From positions 1 to 64,000 of the forward strand of contig NW_025777420.1 of the NCBI RefSeq assembly GCF_021130785.1: a stretch of 64,000 nucleotides of DNA, given 5' to 3'. The notes under the pieces are model-generated. The model saw nothing but the letters and a program-made list of their open reading frames with translations, did not search any database and was not told where the DNA came from. The first letter of the stretch is position 1. Every line of letters begins with the position of its first letter. A program made the position numbers and the translations under genes. The DNA is from Homalodisca vitripennis. Lineage: Eukaryota; Arthropoda; Insecta; Hemiptera; Cicadellidae. Positions 49,545 through 63,037 of this stretch are shown in pieces.

Positions 49545-49922
49545 TAACTAAAATAACAAATTATAACCTCTAACCTGTCATAACAGTGCGACCAAACAAA
49601 CGAACTAAACCGACCAATCACCACGCGCGGAGTTAGAATTTAACTGTATTTAGCAAGAATTTCAAATTCCAATTTTAGTAAATATTTTATTCAACTTTAC
49701 CATTTACAATAACAAATTTTAATTAATTTCAAATTATGTACAATGTTTTAGTAAACAAAATATATTTCTATAGTTAAAATTTGTGCAATTCTTATTTTCA
49801 TTCAATTCCTTGTTCCTATTGTGCAATTTAAAAATATTAATATCAATAAATATTCTACCGAGAAAAAGACGTTGTCACGTAAAATCTTCGCCCGTAAAAC
49901 CGACTTTACAGGCAACCATAAT
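49545..49922 (-). repeat. Inverted partial copy of the 9.94-kb non-autonomous element
   Basis: Reverse complement of about 9944-10319, with few differences; it contains ACTCCGCGCGTGGTGATTGG read in reverse. The other half of the element is missing here. Confidence 0.85.
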
Positions 49923-52031
49923 GTTTTTTTATCAGATATGTATGAACGGATAGTATATAGCTTTGGACGATGTGTTCGAGGAGATTATAAACTGATTCTT
50001 TTTGTACACTTAGAGTACTGAGAGAATTAAAAAAACATATATCTCAAGCTTTTTTTTAGCTAAAAAATTACTTAATGATCAAGATAATCTCCCTTATTGT
50101 AAAAACACCTGTTAATTGTAAACACGATATAAGTAAATAGAAATTGATTCGCTGTACATTGTTTATTTAAACTGGAATTATATACTTCATGAGGGGATAG
50201 AAAATACTATTTTGATAAGTTAATTTAAAACAATGAATTATTTGAAAAGTTATTGTAAAATTAACGATTAAATACATGTTATTTAATTTTTAAATATTTT
50301 GCTGTTTTTTTGTCTATTAATATAAACTCTTGAATAGTGAGCCGGTTCAATACCTATATCTCCCCGGCTCATGTGTGTTTTATATAGTGTATGTGTGTGT
50401 GGTTTATTGGCCGCAGAGGCCACTGACCTTTTGAAGGCGTTTGGCCTTTCCGGTAGAGTGGCGTCAAGACTCCGAGCCTTGGTGTACTAGTTAGGAGTAG
50501 CTCCAGTTTAAAATTTTGTTTAATTAAGTGTTTTGTTAGTTTTGCTGAGCTGTTTTCTTTCTGACATGTGCGGCTAAGTTTACGGCCCCTCACTGATGAG
50601 TAAGTTTTGCTTTCTTTTAAATTTTAGTGATTATTTTTATTTTTCAAACTGTGAAGGTTAAGAGCACATGGTTTTCCAAATTGTAGTTTTGCTTTTTATT
50701 AAATTTTAGTACTTCTGGCTTTAACTAAATTTTTAAATTGGCTTTCAAATTAATTCTCTTACACTTTTATTAGTTTTCACCCTTTCTATTCGGCTTAAAT
50801 TAATTTTCTGTCTCTCAGTGAGGACCAGTCCTAGGCTATATGTTACAGTTCATTTTTATTCTGCAGCCAATATTGTTTGTAATGTGTCACTTGTTATGTA
50901 GTTTTTGTAAACAAACCCAGAGAGACTGCTGAAGGTTCATTTTACTAAATTTTTAAGCCTTTCTGAGAGATGTAACGTTCTTCGGGTCTTTTAGCCCATT
51001 AATCCCCCTTATAGCCTACTTGGTTAATTTAAGGCCTTCTGCCATCAACTTTTAAATTTAGATTCCTGTTAATAGGCTGCTACTTATGGCCATCAGTTTT
51101 TTTTCTAATAATTAAATTTTTTTTACCAAGAGTAAAACGCTTAAATTTTTGTTCTGTGACAGAGGGGATTTTCATACTAACTTTCTTTGAGGTTGTTGTT
51201 TTGAGTTGGGAATTTTATTTTAAGTGCAGGATGCCCTTCCCCTGCTTTTCACCAATTTTGAGCCAATTCTGTCAATAAATGCCTGTTTTAAAAATGTTTT
51301 AACCAAATTGTTACGTATGGTAGGCTACTGCGTATACCTCAAATAAATTTCTTTATAACTTATTGTTTTAGTCTTTTAAATGGAATATCTTGTTTATTTA
51401 TTGTTTTCTGATGTTACCAGCTTCTATATTAAGGTTTATTTTAATTTTTATCAGTAATTGATTGGTCTGTGATATTTTGAAATTTTGGTAATTTAACTTA
51501 ACTTAAAATTCTTGATAGATAACTTTTGGCAACTTTACTTTTATTAAAATCTATATTGTTTGGCAACTATTTATTAATTATTATTAACTTTAAAAGGGTA
51601 CTAGGCTGAAACCTGGTTTCAGGGTCCAAGAGATGAGTTGTTTTTCTCCTGTCATCTCTCCATCATGCGTGGTCGCAGAGAACCTTCGCTTTTGCGCTCT
51701 GCTGAAGGACGGCCACCATGATGGACATTTCTTCTAGTCAACATCTGTGATACCCTGCTCATATTCTTTATTTATTTGTTATTGTTATTGTTGCCATTTA
51801 TATAGTTTATATTTTGTTATTTAATTTTAAGTTAGTTTTAGATATTATTTAGTTATTTCTTGGATTTCATTAGGAGCCCGCCCTTAGCCGAAGGATACCG
51901 GGTGGAATTGGCATTTCTTGTTTCAAATTATGGCGTTTCTAATTTTTGTATGCAGGTGCACCTGACAAGGATTGTTTGAGGTATATACTACTGCAGGCAC
52001 TTTTTATTTTTTTATTTTTTTTTTATTTATA

Positions 52032-52077
<46 letters not shown>

Positions 52078-52290
52078 TGACTGGATAGGCCTATGTTATG
52101 TCTTAGTGAATGAACCTGAGTATACTGACCACGGTGTTCTTTATTTTACCTAGTTGGTTTTGATCCGACATCCCGTTCGCCACCATGGGCGCGCGCTTCC
52201 CTGATGGTTTGCTGTGGGTGTGCGAGCGGCGATGTACGGTTTCAATAGGGCTGATAAAATTAAAGCAATAAGTATATTTATAACCATTCT
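49923..52290. other. Unassigned T-rich region
   Basis: After a family-1 piece (49970-50060) comes a region unusually rich in T on the plus strand (50600-51900) with GC-rich islands at 50400-50490, 51640-51730, 51885-51910 and 52165-52250. It starts near a GAGCCGGTTC / CCGGCTC inverted pair (50339-50370). A (TA)n run lies at 52034-52071. It may be the non-coding part of a transposon. No protein is recognised. Confidence 0.4.
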
Positions 52291-54349
52291 GCAATGTTCA
52301 AACCATTACCCTAACAATAGTAGAGTAGTTACATTAGTTTAATTAACTTTCCATACTTATTGCATACTTCACAATCAATACTCTCTTGTATTTTAAGGAA
52401 TTATAATTTTATTTTTACTGCGCAAGTTACGGCATAGATATGTTATGCTTTAAATATAAAAACGATAAACTATATTTTATATTGAAATATAGATAAAGTA
52501 TTTTGCTCAATATCACTATAAACATATCACAGAACTTTAAAATAATAAGCTGCTATATACTTGATTTTGTGCTTAAAGAGGCCTTTGACCATAACTGCAC
52601 AGGAAGTAAAGTCTTTTACCAAATGCATTCTCTCATTTTATTAAGAAACCATTTCCATTAAGTTATTTGCTTTGGAATATGTAAATTAAGTAGTCTACAA
52701 TACGGTATACTTTTGAAGCTACATAAAACTTTATTAAAAATATTAAAATATAATTACTATAAAAATACTTCAATAGTTTAGTTATAAACACGCTTGACTG
52801 AGAATATTGTAGTTTCCTTTTATATCTAGCACACAAATATATTAAGATTATTGTTAGTGAATAACGCGAATCTGAATCAGAACCAACAAACTCTGACCGA
52901 TTAGGTACAGTTGATTCAGTAAAGACATACCTACCAGGACAGTAAATGATCTCTGATAGGCAAATTGTGGTAACCTTTTTTTCAGCAGATGTCCAGTTGG
53001 TGTGGAACTACAGGTATTGTAGTATCGTCCCTATACGGTAATTATACAATTATTTAAAAAGAAAAATTTTAATTTATGAAAGCCACAATGGAGTCCAGTC
53101 AGAAATTTTATGATAAAACTCTACGACAGGAGAGAGCTCTGGTGTGCGATTCAGTACCTACTTCATCAGTAACTACGAATCAGTAAAGGTCAAAGTTAGA
53201 GAATGTTTTTCTAAAAAAAAAGAAATACTCTACGTATACTGTTTTTTTAATTTTATCTAAACATTTTATTACAATTTAGTCGAGTACTTATATAATTATT
53301 CAGCTAGTGTATGCTAATTTAATAATTTCAATATTTAGTCCATGAAAATACGTCAGAAAGAAGGCTGTTTGACATAAGTAAAATGATGCTTCTCTTATAC
53401 AAAATTTTTTGATATCAATTACGTAAAACAGGTGGAATTCCACTCTGCTGTAATCCATAAACATATCAAATTACAAAACGATTCTTTCTGTATTCTTTGG
53501 GCACAGAGCGGATTATAAACAGCTTAAAACACAAGTTTTGAAGTTTTATAAGAAAGTTTGTTATTACAACCTCAATAAATCTAGACACACAACTCAACCA
53601 AATAACAACACTTATTTGAATGTTGTTTACATAGTATTAGTTTTGTCACTTCATTTAACTGTTCCAGTGATCTTTCACTAAAACAAGGATGTGTAAACTG
53701 CTTTGCTAGTGAGGTCGAGGAGCAGAAGCTCTGATTTATAAGAAAATAATAAAAGTAACTTATCTGTAAGTTCTGGTCCTGGTCCTGGCCATAACGTATT
53801 CTAGTGGAGTTTCCTGGACCAACCATCGAGTACATGTAGCAGAATTTTGATCATAAACTGAGCTATAGAAAAATGACTGAACAAAACCTGTATTTTGTGT
53901 TTCTGTGGATACACATAATTTTGTTATATTTTATTGTAGGTATTTTTCAGATATTTTCCTCAAGATTAAAGGAAATATTTACTTGTGCACTCCTGTATTT
54001 TCTTACGTTACTTCCATCACTGAAATTCCATAAATTCCTGTTATGTGATTATACAGTCGTATATCCTATAGTTAGAAATATTATCTATTTAAATATAAAT
54101 ATAAACATATTTATAATATGCTTGTTTGAAAATGCAATCCACATACACCTTTGACATGAAATATTACGAAACAGCCTTATCTACAAATTTTTAAATATGT
54201 TTTACAACATCACTGATTCAATTAGTCTGCAATACAGTGTACTTTTCCAGGAATTATTTCTAATGATGCAACTAATTGAAATTGTGAAGGAAACAGGATT
54301 TCCCCGGATATTTGATTTGCTTAGTGATACAATACAATCAGTAACGCTA
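52291..54349. other. Gene-free stretch with family-1 fragments
   Basis: 53470-53540 and 53740-53935 (CTGGTCCTGGTCCTGGCC) resemble the dispersed repeats of the left flank. No gene is supported. Confidence 0.5.
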
Positions 54350-54540
54350 CGTTTCGAGATATGCAATCTGATCTCTTCTTCAGGTAAATGACTAAACTAA
54401 TGCGTGACTACAACCTAGGTTACAATTACAGCTAACATACCAGAGCACTGTGAAACGCGTAAGTCAGGAACCACAACAGCATGTTGTGTGAAAATTCCAT
54501 GCACCCTAACTCTAAAACATGCACTTAATAAAAGTTAAAA
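54350..54540. repeat. Diverged single arm related to the 5.4-kb fold-back element
   Basis: Contains CGTTTCGAGATATGCAATCT, then GATCTCTTCTTCAGGTAAAT and later ACATGCACTTAATA, in the same order as 5395-5556 preceded by the complement of 5800-5825. The second arm is absent. Confidence 0.7.
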
Positions 54541-57500
54541 CTAATTATTAAAACCGAACTAGAGAATATATAAAACAATAATGCAGCTGTTAACAAAGAT
54601 TATTCCTACAGTTATTCACAGACTGCAGATTAGATTTCTGAAGCTTATAGATTTATGGTAAAGCGTACATAATTCAGGTTTAATTTTTATAGTACAAATT
54701 ACTTGCCATTTAGATCAGAATTCTAAAATATATTTATTTTGTGTTTATTCAGATGTTATGTCGTCAATATGTCTATTAATAAAAATGTCTGTACGCTAAC
54801 TCACGTGTAGGCTAAACACCTATAATTTTCACTTTTAATCAATTTAAAAACATGTTACCGTTCATTAATTTTATGGATCAACTGTGAAAGTATACTTGCT
54901 TGTCTTGTTTTATGATATGTTCCGTAACTTCATCTTCTAAAACTAAGAATAACATTAATAAATTACTACATTAGTCTAGTTTATTGCATATAAAGCCCAT
55001 CTATTTAATTAGTTTTACGTGCATTAAGACAAACAGTTAGCTGAACCACATACATACACAGTCAAGTAAAATAAACTACCGGTCATGAATGATTTATATT
55101 GGAATTGCTGTGTGCTGAAGTAGATATGACAGTGATGAAATGTAATAAATCTCTGGCCCTATTGAAGTTTTTAAAGAAAATGTATTTAAATTGTAAACTT
55201 TTAATCGTGTATCCTTCTGTACCCTTAGAGAATTCATTTTCATAGAAATATAATTATTTATATGGTTTAAATTAAAAATTAAAAAGTTACATTTGACGTT
55301 AAATATTGCTTCATTTCCAACAAGTCGACGTTTCATTTAAAAATTTAGATACTTTATAATGACTTTCGATCATTACGTAAATATTTAACTGTCCTTGTGA
55401 GAGCTCTAATTACCTGAATTCTAAATAAACAAAATATATTTAACCTATTGAGGAGTAGCTGAAAGTGGTTACAAAGTGTGTACCGTTTTACTGGCACATG
55501 AGGGGTTAGCTTTGAAATTTAAACCTTTTGTGAAGGTTAAAAATAAAAAAAAATCTTCTGAAATAAATATAGTTCAAACTAAAATAAAACTTCTTCTTAA
55601 AAATAATTACTGGAATTAAAATTAAAACTTCTTGATGACTTTTAAATTCAAACTTTTAATATATTCGTACTCGAAAAATGTAAAAAGTTCTTACAGCTTC
55701 TTATTCAATTTGAAAAATTCAAAACTTTCACACGCTAATCTGATCTGGCAATTCTTCACTTTAATTTATCTTCTAAATTCAATTATATTTTGTTACTAAT
55801 TTTCTTTACTTTACTTTAAAAATTATTCTTCAGTGTTAGGGAATTAAAAATTCTTCAGTGTTAGAGATTTAAATAAATTATCACTGAAAGCATCTGAAAC
55901 AACCACAAAACTCTTTTAGTACTTTTATATAAAATTTTATATACATGTGCTCACTGCATCAACAAGTTTTATATTGCACAGATCAAAAGGACAAGTTTCT
56001 AAATTCCCATTAAATTTAATTGTTACAATATTTATATTCCCAAAATTATTCCAAAATAACTAAGAATGTATATTGACTGGACTCCAGTTAAAAGGTTCAC
56101 TTACCTGCAGGTTCGATGACGATTAGCAAAAAGATTTACTCTAAGCACTTTCAAACTCAATTCGTTACAATCACTTCCGATTAACTCAGACGGGAGGTAC
56201 GGCACGTCTACCTCACCCCACCTCTCAATTTCGTTATCAAACACTGCCATCTGCGATGCGCGCCTCGCTGATAGCAGCCTCTTTTGTACAGTCCAGTCCT
56301 TATCATTCTTCTTGGCGTACTCCTTCCACCGGTAATCCAGTTACCCCAGAATTATTATTTAATACAAGCGGTACAAGTGTACTGACGGTTATAACCGTCT
56401 AATACCAAAAGTGTAATGACGGTTTTAACAGTCCACCATAGGCTTGTTCAAATAGTCAATATTACGGCTGTTTAGAGTCTATTGTGGCGTTCTTACTTAT
56501 TATTTCTACTAGGAAACGTTCAATGGAATTATTGCTTAGAGGTGCTTGTTCCTAGCAAAATTATATATATATATAATCACAGCTTTGCCGAATAGTTTTC
56601 AAGGAATTTTATTGCGCAAACCCTTCTTTTGTATATGCTCAGTTATTATACTGGAGAATATATGACCGTTTAATTAATACTCCGGTAAAATGAGTGATTA
56701 TCTGAACTAAAGTGATCCTAATGAGGTACATGGAATCAAAAATCATTCGTTTATGAGCATAAAATGAAAAAGAATAAAATTGCTTATGAGTACACGGATT
56801 GTGAATTTTTTTCGGGTTTCAAAATTACTACACATTGTCAACATTCTAAAACAAGTACAGTTTTAACACCCAGAGTGTGCATGAAAAATATTATTTCTGT
56901 CATTTGTAATATTTCAATACATGTTGATTAAATACAACTATTAAGTGTTCTTTATTCCCTGGATTCCGTTAACCATAATGTTGCTTATTCTATTAGACCC
57001 TAGGTAGATATGTCATCACTCCTCAACAGATTAAAAACATTAGGTAAGAATTACTTTTGACTATATAACAGTAAGCGAACGTCCTTATAAGAGTAATTTT
57101 ATAATACTAAATATTTATTTTCGCTTTTAATAGTTCATTTTACATAATCTAAATTCACATATAGGATCAATTAAGTAGGGCTAATGTAGATCATGAAGTG
57201 TTTTTAGAGTAGCTGAATAAAAAAAATTAAAAAAAACTAGAGTTGAATATTTATGTTAAAATCTACATTTACAATGTAGGTACATTTTTACATAAAGATT
57301 ACTGCAGTAGATAATAGTTTTGAGAAGGTACAGAGTAAATATTAGTTTTAAGAATGTATAATGTAATAAATATTAGAAAATATTAGATTTAAGAAGGTAT
57401 AGAGTAAATATATAACATAAATTGCTTTTAATTCTTAATATTAAATGGATCATTATACATATTCAGAGAAACTAAACACCAGTTTCTTAGAACAACAACA

Positions 57501-57604
57501 TTTTAGGAACAACTTATTGTTACGTTCTCTAAATGCACAACAAGATTAAAACTGTTCTCACTTTTATATCGTTTTGAAATAACATTCCCTTTAGTATGGA
57601 AAGA
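54541..57604. other. Gene-free AT-rich stretch
   Basis: No gene seen. A less AT-rich patch at 56190-56330 has no recognisable coding content. Confidence 0.45.
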
Positions 57605-57917
57605 TATCGTAGCAAACATATTACGTACAGTTTTTGTCTGAAGCATTACATTTAGTTACCCTCAGGTTAAACGTAAAAGGGTGTTAATTGTATTAGTTTA
57701 TGCCATTGTTGAAATTTTTACATAAAGATTCAAATAATATCCAACTAGAAATATATTATAGTATCGTAGCAAACATATTACGTACAGTTTTTGTCTGAAG
57801 CATTACATTTAGTTACCCTCAGGTTAAACGTAAAAGGGTGTTAATTGTATTAGTTTATGCCATTGTTGAAATTTTTACATAAAGATTCAAGTAATATCCA
57901 ACTAGAAATATATTAAA
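57605..57917 (+). repeat. Tandem duplication, two units of about 157 bp
   Basis: 57605-57761 and 57762-57917 are almost identical; CAAATAATATCC against CAAGTAATATCC is one of the few differences. Both start TATCGTAGCAAACATATTAC. Confidence 0.9.
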
Positions 57918-60477
57918 CAAATAAAATTCTGCAGCGAATTCCAGGTTGTATTGATACTCTTATTTAAATTCATATGCTAACGAAGAAGATTTTTTCATAA
58001 AGGAATATACTTTAGACTAGGTTAAGATTGTTGTTACTAAGCGTATTCATGGTGCGCGCTCAAGCACTCTAACTCGGGCCCTGTAGTTGATAAGCTAAGA
58101 CAGAATTACTCAGCTTCGGTATAAGTTGTCTACTAGGCATATATTATATATTTATAGCATTAAACATTTATAGCCAATGCATCACTTTAGTATATAGAGT
58201 TGTTCATTGAATATGAAACGCTTTATTCAATAATGCAGGGTGTAGCACGGATATAAATAATTGCTCTGTCAGTTCTTATTAGAAACAGAGGTTAGAAACT
58301 TGCACTGTTATGAGTAAATGGTGTTATAACTTGGAAATATGATATGAAGTTATTGTTATAATGTTGAGAAAATCTGTTTACTGCAGTTAAATTTTTAGCC
58401 AGGTTTTGTTTCGCATAATAAAAACAAAATCGAAGAATTATAATTAGCTACGAATATATAAATGCGTCTAATATAGTATATTGGCTATGATATTAGTAGA
58501 GTAAAATATAAAACAAATGTTTTTTGACACTATTGCAAATAATAAAAACATTAAAATAGAATAAGCTTGACGAAAGATGCATAAGCTCCGCGAAGAAAAG
58601 CATTGGCGGAGGAATGTTTATATATTCTCTATATATCATGTTAGGAGATGAGCAGAAAGACAATCATCCAGAAAAGAAATGGTGACATTTCATTGGAACC
58701 AATGAGAAATGTGTTGCTTATCAAGTTATAGTCTTTGTACGGAATGAACGAGACACTTGGGGTTGGATATAACTGAGATTGTAGTAATAAATATTCGATT
58801 CGAAAAATATACTTTATAAGTTTAATTGTATCAATTTAAACCTACAAAGCACCACTTCTAGATGTTAAAATAAAACAATATCTAGCAACTTTGCAGCCAA
58901 AATAGAGTAATAATAAACTTGGTAAGAGTTGGTATGCTCGGGGGTGAGCCTAATGGCTCCAATGTTCTTTGGACTTTTGCCTACAAACTTAATAATTTAC
59001 TAAAACTTTAAAATTGTCTCCCCTTCACATCTATGTCGACTTACAGGCGTAGCGTCAGCATCTTGGTTCAATATTGAAGCTGTAGTCGAAAAAGTGAAGA
59101 TTTTAAATCATTACAAAGTCGTCTCGTCAGAAGGATATTACCTCAAATATTATCTGAATAAAGTTTCCAAATAAAACATTATCAAATGTTATTATATCAC
59201 TTTATGATTTAAATTTGTACTTTATATTACTTTCATATTAGATGTCTAGCATAAAAGGGCAAATTTACAATGTGCAAATATAAATTTTACTTACTTATAA
59301 GGCGCGCTAGGTGTTGTTTTGCAGTAATATATTCAGGTACGAAGTTCGAGAGAAAAAGTGTATTAGTTATAAGAATTATAAAGTTACAAAGAGCATCAGA
59401 TTACTTATCCTAACCATCGACGAGTAACAGGGTTGCGAAAAGTTGTATTATTCAAAATTAAACTTTATAACGCTGCATCTTATATGAAGCTTAGCCAAAC
59501 GGTTAGACATGAACCATCATATAACTCATTCTTGTCTATGTAGAAATTTCATCCAAGGTTTTATACCAGTTTTCTGGTAAGCAAGCGAGGATACTAAGAC
59601 GCAAGATTTCGATAAAGTTATTTATTGACAACAACGTTTAACATTGACTACAATATACTATACTTTATTTTTACTCTACTAATAAAAGAGTTACTTCATC
59701 TTGCCTGATAGGAATTGGTTGTTTACATATTTATTTATTCAACTATTATCTCGTTTCCATCATGGTTACCTAAAGGTACTTTGCAAAAATATTCAGTGAC
59801 GCTAATCCAAATTCCATCATTTATAATGCACTAATATTAAACACAGTGTAACTCAAATATAAATTAAGCTTCATGCAAATTTAAAATACTATAGGTCGGT
59901 TCATTTTCAGGATATATCTTGCTGACTAACAAACATAAGTAACACGGGCATCACCTCTAATTACAATTTAAGGACTGAAATTAATTTAAAGAATCAATTG
60001 TCAAAAATATTTTCTGGAAACATTACATTAATTTAACAACACAGACTATTCAAAACTGAAAATAATCTTAGACAGAATATAAATTTAAAGTCCTTATGCG
60101 AGTTTCTGCATGTTGTCGAAGTAGATGTTTCTCAATAACACTGACGAATACAATGATTTCGATAATTAGCAATCAAATCTGATATGACTTTAAAGTCGCG
60201 TGAAGACAATAATATGATTTAATATAGTGTGTTTTTTCTATGATTTTAAAAGAATGCATCCACATCCTCAGGTTCCAATACGAAATGTTAGAGGCTCTTT
60301 TAGTATCTAGTTTGAAATTTACACTATTTTATTTCAAAGCTAATTGGGTTTTACAGTTCTATGTATAAATTAAAGATTATTGTGTACAAAATTATGGTAC
60401 TCAGTCATTAATAAGATAAAATATTAAATAGCAATTTATAGTAACATTTATTATGATTAAAGTAAAATGAACATGTA
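57918..60477. other. Gene-free AT-rich stretch
   Basis: No coding region or structured repeat is supported. Confidence 0.5.
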
Positions 60478-61140
60478 ACAATCAGAGCTTAGTAACCCGG
60501 TATCTGGGTATAAACTGCAACACCTATAAGTTTAGATGGCTCGGCACTTCTTAACAATTATATTAATGGTTCATATCTGATTTTGCAGTAGACTGGCTTT
60601 CCTGACAGGGTAATTTTCATGAAAATTGTATCCCGATAACAATTTTGGTAAAAAGTTTTCTACCAAGTAGAACCCGGGCATTATTTCCAAATATAGAATT
60701 TTCATTTACTTTCTTAAGAGTAAAATTATCATTAATAGTGTAAATTAAACTACATAGAGACATAAGAATCAAAGAAATTGTTTCTATAACCGTATAATTT
60801 AAATTGGCAATTTCAATCGGCTGTTGTAAAGTGCAAGAGAGCTCTGGTGGTAATATCATCATCTAATTGAATAAATTAAAAGATAAAGATCTTAATTCTC
60901 CTCAAATCGTACAACACCGTAATTAGATATCATTCAGATTAAACAAATTAACGCAATACGTTCTGAATTTAAATCCTAAATGAGCTAACATTTACTAATT
61001 TAAAATTATTTTTAATATTTACACTTGTATAAAATGCCTGAAACATTTCTCTCAGACACATTTAATTAAGTAATTCTCTCGGTAATCTTTACACCTTTAC
61101 ATAAAATATGTGAGAATGGATATTAAAACCTTTCAAAAAT
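60478..61140 (+). repeat. Dispersed repeat family 1, copy 3
   Basis: Matches 3955-4611 in order and orientation (TATCTGGGTATAAACT, GATTTTGCAGTAGACTGG, TTCTCTCAGACACATTTAA). It ends at GTGAGAATGGATATTAAAAC, where copy 1 is interrupted by the LINE fragment. Confidence 0.75.
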
Positions 61141-61158
61141 CTGTTTACATATAAAACA

Positions 61159-61340
61159 ATGGATCAGAAAAATATTAAAAGATTAAATATTTTCAAAGCT
61201 TTGATTGATAATAGTGATGACATAGACGAAGGAAAGAACTATTCACCCTCAGAATGTTCAGAGAGTTCAGACTCAGAAGATCAAAGAAGATTAAAAGTCC
61301 AGAAAAACAAGAGCCCACATAAAGTTTACATGAATAAAGG
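61159..61340 (+). pseudogene. N-terminal fragment of an unknown acidic protein
   Basis: The frame reads MDQKNIKRLNIFKALIDNSD, then a Ser/Asp/Glu-rich stretch (SECSESSDSEDQRRLK). It is cut by the LINE beginning near 61345. Acidic starts of this kind occur in piggyBac-like transposases, which would make repeat family 1 its 5' non-coding end. That is only a suggestion. Confidence 0.3.
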
Positions 61341-61685
61341 ACTACTGACCGGTCAAGCATCCACCTCGACTTTTAGGGGGTTGATTCTTCTGAAAAGGAG
61401 GCCCGGATTGCGGCTCCTGCTGCCTCAGCGACCTCCCACGGCCTGATGGAGACCTCCGATGGCCCATTGGAGACCATCCACGGCCTGCCGACTACATCTC
61501 GACCCAGCAACGCCGTGCCACCCGGGACAGGAGAACAGGGCCCGGGTGAAGTCGGGATTACCCCCTAGAGCTGCCAGGGTGCGGCGACCAAGTGCCAGGG
61601 GAACCCACGCCGGTCGGAATCCCAAAAATGCCTTTCCAAAGGCCACCTGACACCACCGGGGACTTCTTCTCCAGTTGCCCAGCTG

Positions 61686-63037
61686 ATGGATCCAGATACT
61701 TCTGAGGCCAACTCTGGAACTTCAGGCCGTCCCGCCGCGGGTCTGCGGAAACGACAAGCGGCTCCAGCTCCAACTCTTCCGCCGAAAAGCCGACGGACGG
61801 ACACCAACACAGGCGAAGACATGGACGTCAAGCTAGGGCCACGCATTCCGCCCATCATCCTGGACGTTCCCAAAGGATGGGCCAGCCATCATCAGCTGGT
61901 TGGGGTAACCTGGAGGCAATCTGCACCGCTCGGACGCTACTGCTGAAGACGAGCACCGTGGCCCACTTTCGGCAACTACAAAGGTACTTACAGGAACAGG
62001 AGCTGAAGTTCTACACTTTCGCCATGACCACTGAGCGCCTCCTAAAGGTGGTGATCAAAGGTCTCCCAGCCACCCTATCGCCAGAAGAGGTCGTCGAGGC
62101 TTTCCAAGTAGATAGCTAGGGCATCGTGGAGGCCAAGCTCCTGAAGACAAGACGTGGACAACCGACCAGCGTGTAGCTCATCACCCTCCGTGGAGGCGAT
62201 GGGCTCCGGCCTCCTACTGATGTCTACACCGCCCGGACTCTGTTCTTCTGCAGGCTGGAGGTCAGGAAGTACACCAGGCCTAGTGGACCAGTCCAGTGCC
62301 ACCGATGCCAGGGGTTTGGGCATGGCTCCAGCCACTGCCACCGTGAGCTCCGCTGCGTACGATGCAGTGATAATCATCCGTCCAGCCTCTGCCCGAGGGA
62401 AGCTTCAACCCCGGCCAGATGCTGCAATTGTAGAGAGGCCCACTCTGCCAACTACCGTGGGTGTGTCACCTTCAAAAACGAGAAGCAGCTCTCGTATGCT
62501 GCCGTTGCCAAGAGGGTTCAGAGGCCTGTACCTTCCAGGATTGAGCCTCCTAAGCCTCGAGAAGCTCCTGCTCGTGCGCCTCCTGCCACCGTAGATGACA
62601 CGGCGGAGCCCTCCAATGAAAAGCGGGAGGAAGACAACTTCGAGATGGTAAGACGTCGCCGTCATCGCCCAGCTCGGAAGCCGGAAAATCGGGGGGCTCG
62701 TTCTCGTTCAACTCCGAAGACCTCAACCTCCGAGAAACGTCAACCCCCTGCCTCTCATCAACAAGAGAACCCAACAATCGAGGACACTCCTGCCCCTGCC
62801 AGACCAGCACTACCCAGGCCCACACCGAGATCTCGTGCTGAGCCACCTAAGCCAGCTTCAAGCCTTAAACTACGAGCCCAGTCGCCCACACAATACATCA
62901 CGCCGACTTCTCACCCAGCTTCCCTCCTGCCTCAGGATCTGAAGGTAAGACTACATCAGATTCTTTCTCAGCTGACCAACATAGTGGCGTTGATTTCACG
63001 CCTCATGGACATGTTGTCCACCACCATCCATGGGTAA
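61686..63037 (+). pseudogene. Jockey-type LINE ORF1 (gag-like, zinc-knuckle) protein, broken
   Basis: GC-rich, unlike the surroundings. In order: KRQAAPAPTLPPKSRRTD, a PPIILDVPKGW start to the RNA-binding part, LLKVVIKGLPATLSPEEVVEAF (RRM-like), and three CCHC-type knuckles (CHRCQGFGHGSSHC, CVRCSDNHPSSLC, CCNCREAHSANYRGC). A Pro/Arg-rich tail and a helix ending SRLMDMLSTTIHG close the protein. Frameshifts near 61880 and 62230 and stops near 62117 and 62174 break it. It overlaps ORF2 by 8 bp. Binding of LINE RNA is the family role. Confidence 0.8.

Noticed and set aside
9944..49922. A single 40-kb element bounded by 375-bp inverted repeats
   Set aside because: The left repeat is part of a separate 790-bp insertion with its own ends, shown by an empty site near 6190. 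The right one is only half a copy.
50369..50593. 74-codon frame in the T-rich region
   Set aside because: No recognisable motif. It sits in a GC-rich island of probable transposon UTR.
58050..58120. Possible tRNA-like segment
   Set aside because: No cloverleaf with A and B boxes could be made by eye.
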